Assembly: GCA_043778415.1 (NCBI GenBank)
Contig: JAYWGG010000006.1
Location: 1-45,903 of the forward strand
Direction of reading: 5' to 3'
Length of the DNA: 45,903 nucleotides
Source: JAYUHK01 sp043778415
GTDB taxonomy: Bacteria > Bacteroidota > Bacteroidia > Chitinophagales > Saprospiraceae
Within the stretch, counting starts at the first letter, position 1. Every line of letters starts with the position of its first letter. Below, one piece after another: positions 33,201 through 40,927 of this stretch. The position numbers and the translations under genes are program-made. The notes beneath the pieces were generated by a model, which had not been told where the DNA came from, did not search any database, and saw only the letters and a list, made by a program, of their open reading frames with translations.

Positions 33201-34607
33201 TAATAACTTACGGTACAAATCTATTTTCACGTCCGTTGGAATTGGTCTTTCGTAGTAAAATATTTTCTCCTTCTCTTTGCCTCTTACTTTTACCGTTTCA
33301 GTTTTTTTAGTATTGATAGTCAATCTATTGAGCTGCTCCCAAATTCTGTTTTCTTGAAACAGTGGATGCGAATTTGCTAAAACCCGATGAAGCGGTTTTC
33401 CCTCTGCATCGAGTTCTTTTTCAAAAGTACAGCCACTTATCAAGTCAGTTTGTGGTTTCAACTCCCTCTGAAAATAAATGATATTTTCTTTTATAATATG
33501 GCGTAATCCCTCTTTGATAGCTTCTTCACGAAATTTTACTTGGTTTGGCGAATGTCCGGGAAAAATATAATTGGCTATTTTTTCTACAACATCTTTGGGC
33601 GGATTGGATAATATTGCGTGGTGTTTGACTTGCTCCTCCCAAATAGCGTCAAATTCTTCTTTGTACCTGTGCCGAAGGACGACCCGATTTCTTATTTTGT
33701 ACCATTTGTTTTGTGTTAGTTCGTCGTAAAAACGCTTCCCTAAAGTTTGTTTCTCTAAAAAACCTTTTTCAAAGTCTTCCATGTCTTTTTTCCACTCGCT
33801 TTTTTTGGTAAGTGAAAAAGTTGTTTTTTTTCCCGACTTCGGAAATTCGATTTTAATCTCTAATTCTTTTTCGTCGTTTATTTTAAAATCTTGCAGAATG
33901 GTAGTTCCAGTATATGTGTCACCGCTTTCGTCCTGTACCTGTAGTTCATATTTGAAAACTTCTTTATCTTCTTCGCCTTTCTTCTTGGACTTTATCGTTT
34001 CATTTAACTGCGTTACGGACAACACGGTTACTTTTTTATTCAGTATAATCGTTCGTTGTTTTTTAGTTGGCGCACCTTCATCATCGTTTTCTTCACTTTC
34101 TACAATTTTTTCTTTACTTTCGTTATTGCCTCCACCGCCTTCATACCCACGAAGTTGGTTGAGTTGGTAAAGTATTTTTCCCAAATCTTTCAATTCAATT
34201 CTTTCAGTCGCCGCATCACTTCGCAGTTTATACTGCTCCACAGAGTTTAGTTGTAATGTTCCTCTTTTGATCGGCAACAAATTGAGCTGCTGTATTTTTT
34301 CAGCCGCTGGAAAATCTCCCTTAATATTGAGTTGAGTTGGCAACATGTCAAGTTGAGCAAGTACATAAATCAGTTTATTTCGCCTGAGTTTGTACCGTTT
34401 GTTCATTTTTCGCGCCGTTCTTGCCATTGTTCTATCCGCCGCTTTGCTAATCCCAATGCCTTTTTCGTAGTCAATTTTATCCGTTCCCATAGGAATAATC
34501 CGAGAGTTCATTGCTAAAATCCTACTCTCATCTAAATTGTCATGTAGCTCGACCAAGCTCCAACCGATGGAGTTAGTCCCTAAATCTAAGCCGAGAATTT
34601 TCTTCAT
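30258..34607 (-). CDS. cas9: Type II-C Cas9 endonuclease
   Basis: 1449 residues from ATG 34607 (an upstream in-frame GTG at 34652 is rejected because MKKILGLDLGTNSIGW is the canonical start). RuvC-I has Asp8 in GLDLGTNS; the arginine-rich bridge helix is about 58-80 (RTMARTARKMNKRYKLRR); RuvC-II has Glu733 in IELARE; HNH has His840 in VDHIIPKSRFFDDSMGNK; RuvC-III has HHALDALVVA with Asp1020. All catalytic residues are intact. No csn2 or cas4 is present, so the locus is subtype II-C. A Lys/Glu-rich segment (about 160-290) is a likely low-conservation REC insertion. The PAM-interacting domain occupies about the last 300 residues. A weak promoter (TATCTTGT, 34651-34658) lies upstream. Confidence 0.97.
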   Translation of the reverse strand: MKKILGLDLGTNSIGWSLVELHDNLDESRILAMNSRIIPMGTDKIDYEKGIGISKAADRTMARTARKMNKRYKLRRNKLIYVLAQLDMLPTQLNIKGDFPAAEKIQQLNLLPIKRGTLQLNSVEQYKLRSDAATERIELKDLGKILYQLNQLRGYEGGGGNNESKEKIVESEENDDEGAPTKKQRTIILNKKVTVLSVTQLNETIKSKKKGEEDKEVFKYELQVQDESGDTYTGTTILQDFKINDEKELEIKIEFPKSGKKTTFSLTKKSEWKKDMEDFEKGFLEKQTLGKRFYDELTQNKWYKIRNRVVLRHRYKEEFDAIWEEQVKHHAILSNPPKDVVEKIANYIFPGHSPNQVKFREEAIKEGLRHIIKENIIYFQRELKPQTDLISGCTFEKELDAEGKPLHRVLANSHPLFQENRIWEQLNRLTINTKKTETVKVRGKEKEKIFYYERPIPTDVKIDLYRKLLEKKQVGFSDVIKPLNLGNKVDYLNGLHSKAKLKGADTLISIKNCVGIENWTLLVGKNPEIATEIWDILYNKTGNEYDLNSKKVGDLVILLNTYITDTKTAQTLALELAKKLEFPRRYGSLSKKAIEKILPLMRCGSYFDYDAIAQEAKDNLVKLQAVQEDGVIPEGEKNIEPYMVSYIANNPNAVREGGLQYTFASSLVYGKHTGDIIKPENAPIKNYHQIKYIADRNLRNPIVEQILNEALQVVKALWKQYGFKNDELEIRIELARELKNSAAEREKITKAIFKNEKINEGIKKRIQELKESVSFSNIEKYKLWSNQSEEPYPFPKKTNEPTLAEIEKMRTWEEQKCVSPYTGAAIPLSKLFTKSYEVDHIIPKSRFFDDSMGNKVVCESEINGDKGNRTSWEYINNGSTKHKILNIDAFIAHVESHFGGAKAKRRNLLATKISEDFVTRQIKETQYISLAVKDELAKIVGTENVKVSTGMITDYLRTQWGLKKLFMKVTESRYKQMELWDDGNSWIQNEFKKDENGKEKHVYQIKNWSKRHDHRHHALDALVVALTNPKHIKQLNELNKVFQDFLKDNKDRLKLNVDEGETDLEAFIKLHEEGRDNVLQSMESSRKFALPMSDLHDQVREHLESIVISHKSKDKLSVQKDKKGKPFIKTRGGLHEATGYGKLKDLNGEPTKIDIYKVPLSKLTDKIIEKIVSEPIKKELKEHRKKYSTVKDAFTGEGLVALNEKRFSPINAVKITYSKDENKESSLKQLYANNPTLSVKPGDNYLFYVMEKNDKRCFDIITFFDAAKIANQELKKGNNNFKQAIEAQILKNNDANKTLFALKQTDLVYLPTGDNDPILNIKNNIDWQNYFQQHKKEIAKRVYKVVKFSGKRCDFIPHNFSTAIVAKKDFSEDKLNELKKIYGDKKIPKKELNSVEFGSYIDCSPYEFNINFIKSLINEPIDVRPLKIQDSCIKLNIDWLGNIQPYWLK

Positions 34608-34716
34608 GTAACTTTTATTTAATGTGTTAATAAATATTTTTAAATATGTCACAAGATACGAAAAAAATATTTTTTAAATATGGCAAAAAATATTTTTTTT
34701 TCTAAAAAAAAGTATT

Positions 34717-34724
34717 TATCTTTG
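34717..34724 (+). promoter_or_regulatory. -7 promoter element of the tracrRNA
   Basis: TATCTTTG, full TAnnTTTG match, placing the transcript start at about 34730, exactly where the anti-repeat begins. Confidence 0.7.
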
Positions 34725-34729
34725 CAGTA

Positions 34730-34807
34730 CATTTAGAAAGTAAAAATCACAATAAGGATTATTCCGTAGTGAAAAAAAAGAGCGATGCCTTGCGGCATCG
34801 CTCTTTT
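34730..34807 (+). ncRNA. tracrRNA
   Basis: About 78 nt, divergent from cas9. The anti-repeat ACATTTAGAAAG then TAAAAATCACAAT (34729-34753) pairs with the first 23 bases of the CRISPR repeat: a 12-bp lower block, a small AA bulge with a G-U pair, and a 10-bp block ending in a G-U pair. A nexus hairpin follows (GGA-TTAT-TCC, about 34756-34765), then a strong terminator: AAAAGAGCGATGCC/GGCATCGCTCTTTT, loop TTGC, 34776-34807. Together these give the standard type II guide scaffold. Exact ends are inferred from promoter and terminator. Confidence 0.88.
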
Positions 34808-34921
34808 AATTGCACCAAAATTTAATACTATTTTTTTTATAGACTCACCCGTGAGTGTGTAATATTATAACTCATTGAACTTCAATTACTTGTGTAAAAA
34901 AAATAATTCAATCTCTCCCTT

Positions 34922-35716
34922 TCACACAGCTACTTTGGCGGCGATATGTGGGTGTGGGTCGTAGTCGGAGAGCGTGAAGTCGGAGTACTGAAAATCTAAA
35001 ATATGCTGGATTTGCGGGTTTAGTGACAGCTTGGGAAGTGGTCGCAAAGCCCGAGAAAGCTGCAATTCTGCTTGCTCGATGTGATTGTTGTAGAGGTGCA
35101 AGTCACCGAAAGTGTGGACGAAATCTCCCACTTGCAAGCCGCAGACTTGAGCCATCATCATCGTCAGTAGTGCGTAAGACGCAATATTGAACGGCACGCC
35201 CAAAAAAGCATCGGCGGAGCGTTGGTAAAGCTGGCACGAAAGTTTGCCGTCCGAAACATAAAACTGAAACAGGCAGTGACACGGCGGCAGCGCCATTTCC
35301 TCTATATCCGATGGATTCCAAGCCGATACTATCATGCGGCGACTGTTGGGATTTTGCTTCAACTGTTGGACAACTTCCGTGATTTGGTCTATTGATTTGC
35401 CGTCGCCTATCGCCCAACTGCGCCACTGTTTGCCATACACGGGACCCAACTCTCCCCGCTCGTCCGCCCATTCGTTCCAGATATTTACGCCATTTTTTTG
35501 GAGAAAATGAACGTTGGTGTCGCCGCTCAAAAACCACAACAGCTCATAAATAACTGACTTTAAGTGAATTTTTTTGGTAGTCAATAACGGAAATCCTTTG
35601 CTCAAGTCAAAACGAGTTTGGTAGCCGAAGACGCTCAAAGTCCCCGTGCCTGTGCGGTCACCTTTTTGCGCACCATTTTGTAAAATGTGTTTTAGTAAAT
35701 CGTGGTATTGTTGCAT
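34922..35716 (-). CDS. thyA: Thymidylate synthase
   Basis: 264-residue ThyA that methylates dUMP to dTMP with methylenetetrahydrofolate. Catalytic Cys146 sits in ALPPCHCLFQF; RRMIVSAWNP, QRSADAFLGVPFNIASY and HTFGDLHLYNNH are the folate- and dUMP-binding motifs; the C terminus ends in AAKVAV as usual. It follows the symporter by 31 bases and is probably in its operon. About 110 bp between it and the tracrRNA terminator hold no feature I can name. Confidence 0.97.
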   Translation of the reverse strand: MQQYHDLLKHILQNGAQKGDRTGTGTLSVFGYQTRFDLSKGFPLLTTKKIHLKSVIYELLWFLSGDTNVHFLQKNGVNIWNEWADERGELGPVYGKQWRSWAIGDGKSIDQITEVVQQLKQNPNSRRMIVSAWNPSDIEEMALPPCHCLFQFYVSDGKLSCQLYQRSADAFLGVPFNIASYALLTMMMAQVCGLQVGDFVHTFGDLHLYNNHIEQAELQLSRALRPLPKLSLNPQIQHILDFQYSDFTLSDYDPHPHIAAKVAV

Positions 35717-35747
35717 AATGTCACAAATTTTAACTTTTTTTCAATTT

Positions 35748-37196
35748 TTATGCCTTTTCAGCCTCCCATTCGCCCTCCCACCAAGCTACGAAAACAGTAG
35801 CCAGACTATTCCCGATGACATTGACCGACGTGCGCGCCATATCCATCAGCGCATCTACGCCCAAGATAGCAGCTATGGGCCAATCCGGCAAGCCAAATGA
35901 GGAAGCCGTCCCCGCCAAGATAATCAGTGATGCGCGTGCCACGCCTGCTACGCCTTTACTCGTCAGCATGAGCGTAAAAACCATCACCAACTGCGTACCA
36001 AAACTCATCTCGATGCCTGCCGCCTGCGCTACAAAAACACTCGCCAGCGACAGATAAAGTGTAGTGCCGTCCAAATTAAAAGTATAACCCGTCGGAAGCA
36101 CAAACGCAACTACCTTATTGGGAATACCAAATTCTTCCATATTTTTGATGGCACTTGCCAAAGCAGCCTCCGAGCTGGCGGTGGCGAAAGCCAGCGAAGC
36201 GGGTTCGGCGACGGCTTTTAGAAATTTTCGTATTGGCAGCTTGATGTAGAGCGCGATGGGCAAAAGTACGCCGAGAATAAAGAAAACCAACGCCATATAA
36301 AGCGTGGCGACCAATCCGAGAAGGTTCTTGAAAATATCAATTCCCATCGTGCCAATGGTGTATGCCATAGCTCCGCCGACTCCGATGGGAGCGAAATACA
36401 TAATAATTTTGGTAAATTTGAACATCACCTCCGATAAGCTCTCACAAAAACCGAGTACCGATCTTTTCTTTTCTTGCGGTATTTGAGTCAGTCCGAAAGC
36501 AAAAAGCAGACAAAAAACGACAATTTGAAGTACCTGACCTTCGGCAATGGATTTGGCAATATTCTCGGGAAATGTGTGAAGCACGATTTCTTGCCAGTCT
36601 TGTTTGGGGATAGTTTTGGACTGCAAATTAAGTTCTCTACCATCGGGAGTGATGAGTTTGGTGGATTTATCGGCTTGCACGACTGCCGTAAGCAGCGCGA
36701 CTGAAACAGTATCGATCTTTCCTGCGCTGCTTGGAGCTGAAATGCCGTAGCCAACTTTCGTAAAATTAATCGCTCCCAAACCAATAAACAGTGCAATCGT
36801 GGTGACGACCTCGAAGTAAATTAGAGCTTTTACGCCCATTCGCCCGACCTGTTTCATGTCGGAGTGTCCCGCAATACCCACTACCAGCGTGCCGAACAGC
36901 AAAGGCGCGATGACACATTTGATGAGTTTCATAAATATTTTACTCAACACTTGCAGATTTTTGGCTACGACTGGAAAGTCGTACCCAATTTCAGCGCCTA
37001 TAAACATACTCAACATAATCCAAAAGGTAATACTTTTGTCGGTTTTGTAGCCATAAAAAGCGAGCAACAACCAACTCAACCAGCGCGCAGCAATCATTAT
37101 TTCGCCTGGAATATGAAGCCACTTGAAAGTCGTCAAGCATTGGAGCAGCAGCACGAATGGCAAAAGTAGCAACGAATAGTTGAGTATTTTTTTCAT
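35748..37196 (-). CDS. Dicarboxylate/amino acid:cation symporter (DAACS)
   Basis: 482-residue sodium- or proton-coupled transporter of the GltP/DctA family. Multiple membrane helices, the serine-rich re-entrant loop (FATASSEAALASAIKN), the NLDGTTLY substrate/ion-binding motif on helix 7 and the SKGVAGVARASLIIL segment are all present. Imports glutamate, aspartate or C4-dicarboxylates; which one is not resolved. A 158-bp MITE-like element starts 27 bases upstream of the ATG, in the space where the promoter should lie. Confidence 0.92.
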   Translation of the reverse strand: MKKILNYSLLLLPFVLLLQCLTTFKWLHIPGEIMIAARWLSWLLLAFYGYKTDKSITFWIMLSMFIGAEIGYDFPVVAKNLQVLSKIFMKLIKCVIAPLLFGTLVVGIAGHSDMKQVGRMGVKALIYFEVVTTIALFIGLGAINFTKVGYGISAPSSAGKIDTVSVALLTAVVQADKSTKLITPDGRELNLQSKTIPKQDWQEIVLHTFPENIAKSIAEGQVLQIVVFCLLFAFGLTQIPQEKKRSVLGFCESLSEVMFKFTKIIMYFAPIGVGGAMAYTIGTMGIDIFKNLLGLVATLYMALVFFILGVLLPIALYIKLPIRKFLKAVAEPASLAFATASSEAALASAIKNMEEFGIPNKVVAFVLPTGYTFNLDGTTLYLSLASVFVAQAAGIEMSFGTQLVMVFTLMLTSKGVAGVARASLIILAGTASSFGLPDWPIAAILGVDALMDMARTSVNVIGNSLATVFVAWWEGEWEAEKA

Positions 37197-37222
37197 AAAT
37201 TTTTAATAAAAATCGGTTATAA

Positions 37223-37380
37223 GGAATGAAGAAAAAATAAGGTACTTAATTTTTTCTAATCAATTCAATCAATAACAAGGCATTTTTGAGGCGCAACGAA
37301 GGACGTTGAAACAAAAAATAACGCAATGATTAGTTGTAATTTTAGCAGAAAAAATGAGTAGTATATTTTAGATACATTCC
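37223..37380 (+). repeat. MITE-like element, copy A (158 bp)
   Basis: Starts GGAATGAAGAAAAAATAAGG, ends GATACATTCC; the ends are imperfect inverted repeats of about 32 bp. The same length as copy B (14181-14338) and alignable throughout. Shared interior landmarks include AACAAGGCATTTTTGAGG and CAGAAAAAATGAGTAGT. TAA directly flanks both ends, a possible target duplication. No coding capacity. Confidence 0.75.
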
Positions 37381-37418
37381 TAAAATAAATTGCGAAAGCG
37401 AAAGTAACACTTTTTTAC

Positions 37419-37457
37419 AAAAAAAGGCTTATCAGTCGAAACCGATAAGCCTTTTTT
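37419..37457 (-). terminator. Intrinsic terminator of the OmpA gene
   Basis: Stem AAAAAAGGCTTATC/GATAAGCCTTTTTT, 10-base loop, just past the OmpA-family stop codon; also usable from the other strand. Confidence 0.85.
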
Positions 37458-37473
37458 AAATTAAAATATTTTT

Positions 37474-39147
37474 TTAGAAACCAGCGTCTTTGTTGCCGCT
37501 GAATTTTCTTCCACCGCTTCTACCATCTGGGCGAGGCATTTCTGACTCTCCTTTCGCTACACGGAACTCAACACGACGATTGATATATTCTTTGGACTTT
37601 GTATTGACCAAAGTTTTGTTTTCTCCGTCATAGGTCAAGATGAAACGATCGCGAGAGATACCATATTTAGTAACTAAATAATTGATAGACTCCTGCGCAC
37701 GGTTGTAAGATAAGTTATTATTGTAACTGTCAGATGAAGGTCCGTCAGTATTTCCATTAGCAACCACACGGATGCTTGGATTTTGCTGCATCACTGTTGC
37801 AACGTGTTGCAATTTCTCAAACTCTGAACGCTTGATGTATGACTTGTCATAATCGAAATGTATCATAGGCAAGAACCAATCAGACATTCCGCCGCCAACA
37901 GTTTGTGTAGGCATTTTGATGTTTGCTATTTTTCCATCTACGATTCTGTTTACGTCGCCTTCAGTTGCGTAAGATGGCTTTGGAACTTGTGCAATTCCTT
38001 CTGCGTTTACCTTATACCCTGGTGGAGAATACGGCTCTTTGTCTTTGCAATCTGAAACGCCGTCGCTGTCGCTGTCCAACAATTTACCACGAGTATCTAC
38101 TGCGCAGCCCGCCGGAGATTCTTTTTCTACGTCGAACATATCAATCACGCCGTCACCATCTGTGTCGGTAAGGTCGAATTTCGGACGAGCTTTCAACTCT
38201 GCGATGTCGTCGTTGATAACGTCAATCGGACTTGCCCAATAAAGTGGCTCTGTTCTGCCATTTTTGCGACTTCCAAGATTGAAATTCAAGCGTACGCTCG
38301 TATAGTTCAATACGTCACGGTATTGAGTTTCGATACCGCTTCTTGTTTTCAAGCGATAGCCGTCCAACATATCTGCATTGTTACCGAACAAAATATTTGC
38401 TTGGTGGTCAATTCCTAAATTGATGTTTTTGTTAATTTTGAAAGAAACACCAATACCAACCTGTGCGTGAAGTTGAAGTGTTCTGATTTGGTCGCTGCCG
38501 AGAGATACTGGTCTATCGTGCGGAGAGTACAAATTAACTTCGGTTTCGTAAGTACCGTCAAGTATTGATTTCAAATCCGCTTGATTTTGGGTAGCACCCG
38601 TAAACGTGTATTTAGCTCCGTTAGCTCCTTTAGCGTCGGTTTTTACATTGAACGCATTGAAACCAACACCTGCATAACCATATACATTGTAGCGTTGCAA
38701 GCGTTTTTTGTAATTCCAGCTATTCAAGCTGTACAAAAACTGGGCAGAACCCGCTATATAAGTAGTGCGATAGTTGGCATGGTAAGCATCACCGCCAGGG
38801 AAGTTATAGATGCTTGCTATGTTAGCAATGGTGGTAGAAGGTCCGTCAGTGCCTCCTGTATTACGCGGCTCCAAGCCGTAAGCTCTGTGATAGTTCAACT
38901 CAAAACGAACTGAACTCGGATAGTCCAACGCTCTTCTGAGGTGAAGACCGACTCCGTATCCGGGGCGTACCGCAACGTCACCTACTATAAAGGTGGTACC
39001 CGCATGAACTCCTAACTCCCACTGGTGTTTAGGATACATGGTTGTGCTTGGGGTCATCATCTTTGGAGCAGCAGCTCTTTCTTGCGCGAAACTTGCGAAA
39101 GAAACAAACATTGCCAAAGTGAAGAGAATGTTAATTTTTTTTGTCAT
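37474..39147 (-). CDS. OmpA-family outer membrane protein with TSP3 repeats
   Basis: 557 residues: signal peptide (ILFTLAMFVSFASFAQ), an N-terminal beta-barrel-like domain (about 40-310), thrombospondin type 3 calcium-binding repeats (DTDGDGVIDMFD, DSDSDGVSDCKD, about 325-380), and a C-terminal OmpA peptidoglycan-binding domain (IHFDYDKSYIKRSEF, then NGNTDGPSSDSYNNNLSYNRAQESINYL). This is the common Bacteroidota OprF-like arrangement anchoring the outer membrane to peptidoglycan. It is transcribed alone, with one or two promoter elements far upstream, implying a 5' leader of at least about 135 bases. Confidence 0.93.
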   Translation of the reverse strand: MTKKINILFTLAMFVSFASFAQERAAAPKMMTPSTTMYPKHQWELGVHAGTTFIVGDVAVRPGYGVGLHLRRALDYPSSVRFELNYHRAYGLEPRNTGGTDGPSTTIANIASIYNFPGGDAYHANYRTTYIAGSAQFLYSLNSWNYKKRLQRYNVYGYAGVGFNAFNVKTDAKGANGAKYTFTGATQNQADLKSILDGTYETEVNLYSPHDRPVSLGSDQIRTLQLHAQVGIGVSFKINKNINLGIDHQANILFGNNADMLDGYRLKTRSGIETQYRDVLNYTSVRLNFNLGSRKNGRTEPLYWASPIDVINDDIAELKARPKFDLTDTDGDGVIDMFDVEKESPAGCAVDTRGKLLDSDSDGVSDCKDKEPYSPPGYKVNAEGIAQVPKPSYATEGDVNRIVDGKIANIKMPTQTVGGGMSDWFLPMIHFDYDKSYIKRSEFEKLQHVATVMQQNPSIRVVANGNTDGPSSDSYNNNLSYNRAQESINYLVTKYGISRDRFILTYDGENKTLVNTKSKEYINRRVEFRVAKGESEMPRPDGRSGGRKFSGNKDAGF

Positions 39148-39289
39148 AATAAAAAGAAGTGTTATACTGTAATTTTGAAAAAATTTTTAGAAATCTAAAA
39201 ACGTGAATGTAGTAATATTTTTTAGTAAATAAAATAATCGTTAGTTCTAATTTTAGGGCTATGCTCAAACAGTATATTTTAACACGTCG

Positions 39290-39297
39290 CAAAGTTA
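39290..39297 (-). promoter_or_regulatory. -7 promoter element of the OmpA gene
   Basis: Minus-strand TAACTTTG, full TAnnTTTG match. A second match, TATCTTTG, lies at 39426-39433. The rest of the 39148-39455 stretch holds no gene I can support. Confidence 0.5.
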
Positions 39298-39455
39298 GGT
39301 ATATTTTTTGGATTACCAAACACTTGGGCGTATTTTTTTATAAACTACATAAAAGTTACACAAAAGTTACATTAGGTAACTTTTTGTTCCTGATATATGT
39401 CACAAAATACCACAAATCTGTCACGCAAAGATATAATTTATTTTTAAATTGTATC

Positions 39456-40691
39456 TTAAAATCGAGATAATTTTTTCATTGAAAGTGATAAAGCTCTATT
39501 CGATAGGTTTTTGGGCGACGAATTTTCATCGAATAGTTCTAACATTGCCTTTTTTATAGTTTCGGACACGTCACAGAAAATTGCTTTGTCTGTCACAACA
39601 GCGTCTTTTTTCATCAAATATGCAAAAACACGAGCCATACCACAGTTTGCAATAAAATCGGGAATCAGGCTAATTCTTTCGTCCGCATTTTGGGCGGTTG
39701 CCCCAAAAAAAACACTGTCATCTACGAATGGAACATTCGCTCCGCAAGAGATTAGCTCCAACCCATTGGCTATCAAAGAATCAACCTGTGCCGCACTCAC
39801 GATTTTGGACGCTGCACCCGGAATAAATATTTCCGCCGAAAGATTCCAAATTCGCTCATTGACCTCCTCAAAAGACAACATATTGTCGGCTGTGAGCTTG
39901 TTGCCTATCTTATCGGCGTTGAGTTTTTTGATTTCTTCGAGTGTGAACCCATTTTCTTTTATCAGTCCGCCGTTGCGGTCTATGATTCCCACGATTTCGG
40001 CTCCCGCCAAAGCGAGATAACAAGCGGCGGCGGAAGCCACATTTCCCCAACCTTGTATGATGGCTCGCTTGCTGACTACGTCCGTCTGGCGAAAAATCTG
40101 GTAATAATGCTTCACCGATTCCGCTACTCCGTAGCCCGTTATCAAGTCTGCTACTGCATATTTGTCGGGTCCGTCTGGCACATAAGCCGCATCTTCTACT
40201 ATTTTGGCGCAGCCGTATCGCAACTGACCGATAATATTGATTTTTTCGCCTTTGGCAGAATTAAAATGACCATTTACGATTCCTTCCTGCGGGTGCCAAA
40301 GCCCCAAATCTTCGGTAATTGGGATTACGTCTTTGAGTTCATCTACGTTCAAGTCGCCGCCAGTACCGTAATAACTTTTCAGTAAAGGAAAAACCGCTTT
40401 GTACCATCGTTGGAGGACTTCGGTTCGGCGTGGGTCGTTGGGGTCGAAATTGATGCCTGATTTTGCGCCGCCGATGTCGGGACCGCAAACCGAAAATTTT
40501 ATTTCCATCACTTTTGCCAACGACACTACCTCATCTTTCGTCAAGCCTAATCGCATACGAGTACCGCCACCTGCTGCGCCATTTCTCAAAGAGTTAATGA
40601 CGACCCAACCTTCGGCGTTGGTTTCGTGGTCGCGCCATTCAAATACGATTTCTGGTTTTTTGTCGCGATAAGCGTTCAAAAGTTGCTGCAT
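39456..40691 (-). CDS. Glu/Leu/Phe/Val dehydrogenase family enzyme
   Basis: 411-residue NAD(P)-dependent amino acid dehydrogenase. The N-terminal domain has GGAAGGGTRMRLGLTKDEV and IKFSVCGPDIGGAKSGINFDP, where the lysine of GGAKSGI contacts the substrate and the region up to GTGGDLNVDE carries the catalytic Asp; the Rossmann domain has IIQGWGNVASAAA. Bacteroidota members of this group are often annotated as glutamate or leucine/amino acid dehydrogenases; the exact substrate is not settled by sequence. Monocistronic, with TAATTTTG 46 bases upstream. Confidence 0.9.
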   Translation of the reverse strand: MQQLLNAYRDKKPEIVFEWRDHETNAEGWVVINSLRNGAAGGGTRMRLGLTKDEVVSLAKVMEIKFSVCGPDIGGAKSGINFDPNDPRRTEVLQRWYKAVFPLLKSYYGTGGDLNVDELKDVIPITEDLGLWHPQEGIVNGHFNSAKGEKINIIGQLRYGCAKIVEDAAYVPDGPDKYAVADLITGYGVAESVKHYYQIFRQTDVVSKRAIIQGWGNVASAAACYLALAGAEIVGIIDRNGGLIKENGFTLEEIKKLNADKIGNKLTADNMLSFEEVNERIWNLSAEIFIPGAASKIVSAAQVDSLIANGLELISCGANVPFVDDSVFFGATAQNADERISLIPDFIANCGMARVFAYLMKKDAVVTDKAIFCDVSETIKKAMLELFDENSSPKNLSNRALSLSMKKLSRF

Positions 40692-40736
40692 ACAGATTTT
40701 AGACTTGATTTTATCAAAAAGTTACATTTTCTGTCG

Positions 40737-40744
40737 CAAAATTA
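40737..40744 (-). promoter_or_regulatory. -7 promoter element of the amino acid dehydrogenase gene
   Basis: Minus-strand TAATTTTG, a full TAnnTTTG match. Confidence 0.6.
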
Positions 40745-40861
40745 GAATTAAATTATCAGTATTTTAAAGGTAAGTACGATTTATTTTTGGTTTTTGGTTT
40801 TAATAATTTCAAACTATTAGACGATTTATTTCATTTTAGTCACAAAATATCATATTTTTAT

Positions 40862-40904
40862 AAAAAAAGGTTGCTTTATCGTGACGACAAAGCAACCTTT
40901 TTTT
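40862..40904 (-). terminator. Intrinsic terminator of the metalloprotease gene
   Basis: Stem AAAAAAAGGTTGCTTT/AAAGCAACCTTTTTTT with an 11-base loop, directly after the stop codon. Confidence 0.85.
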
Positions 40905-40927
40905 TGTTATTCGGAGGAAGATGAAAA

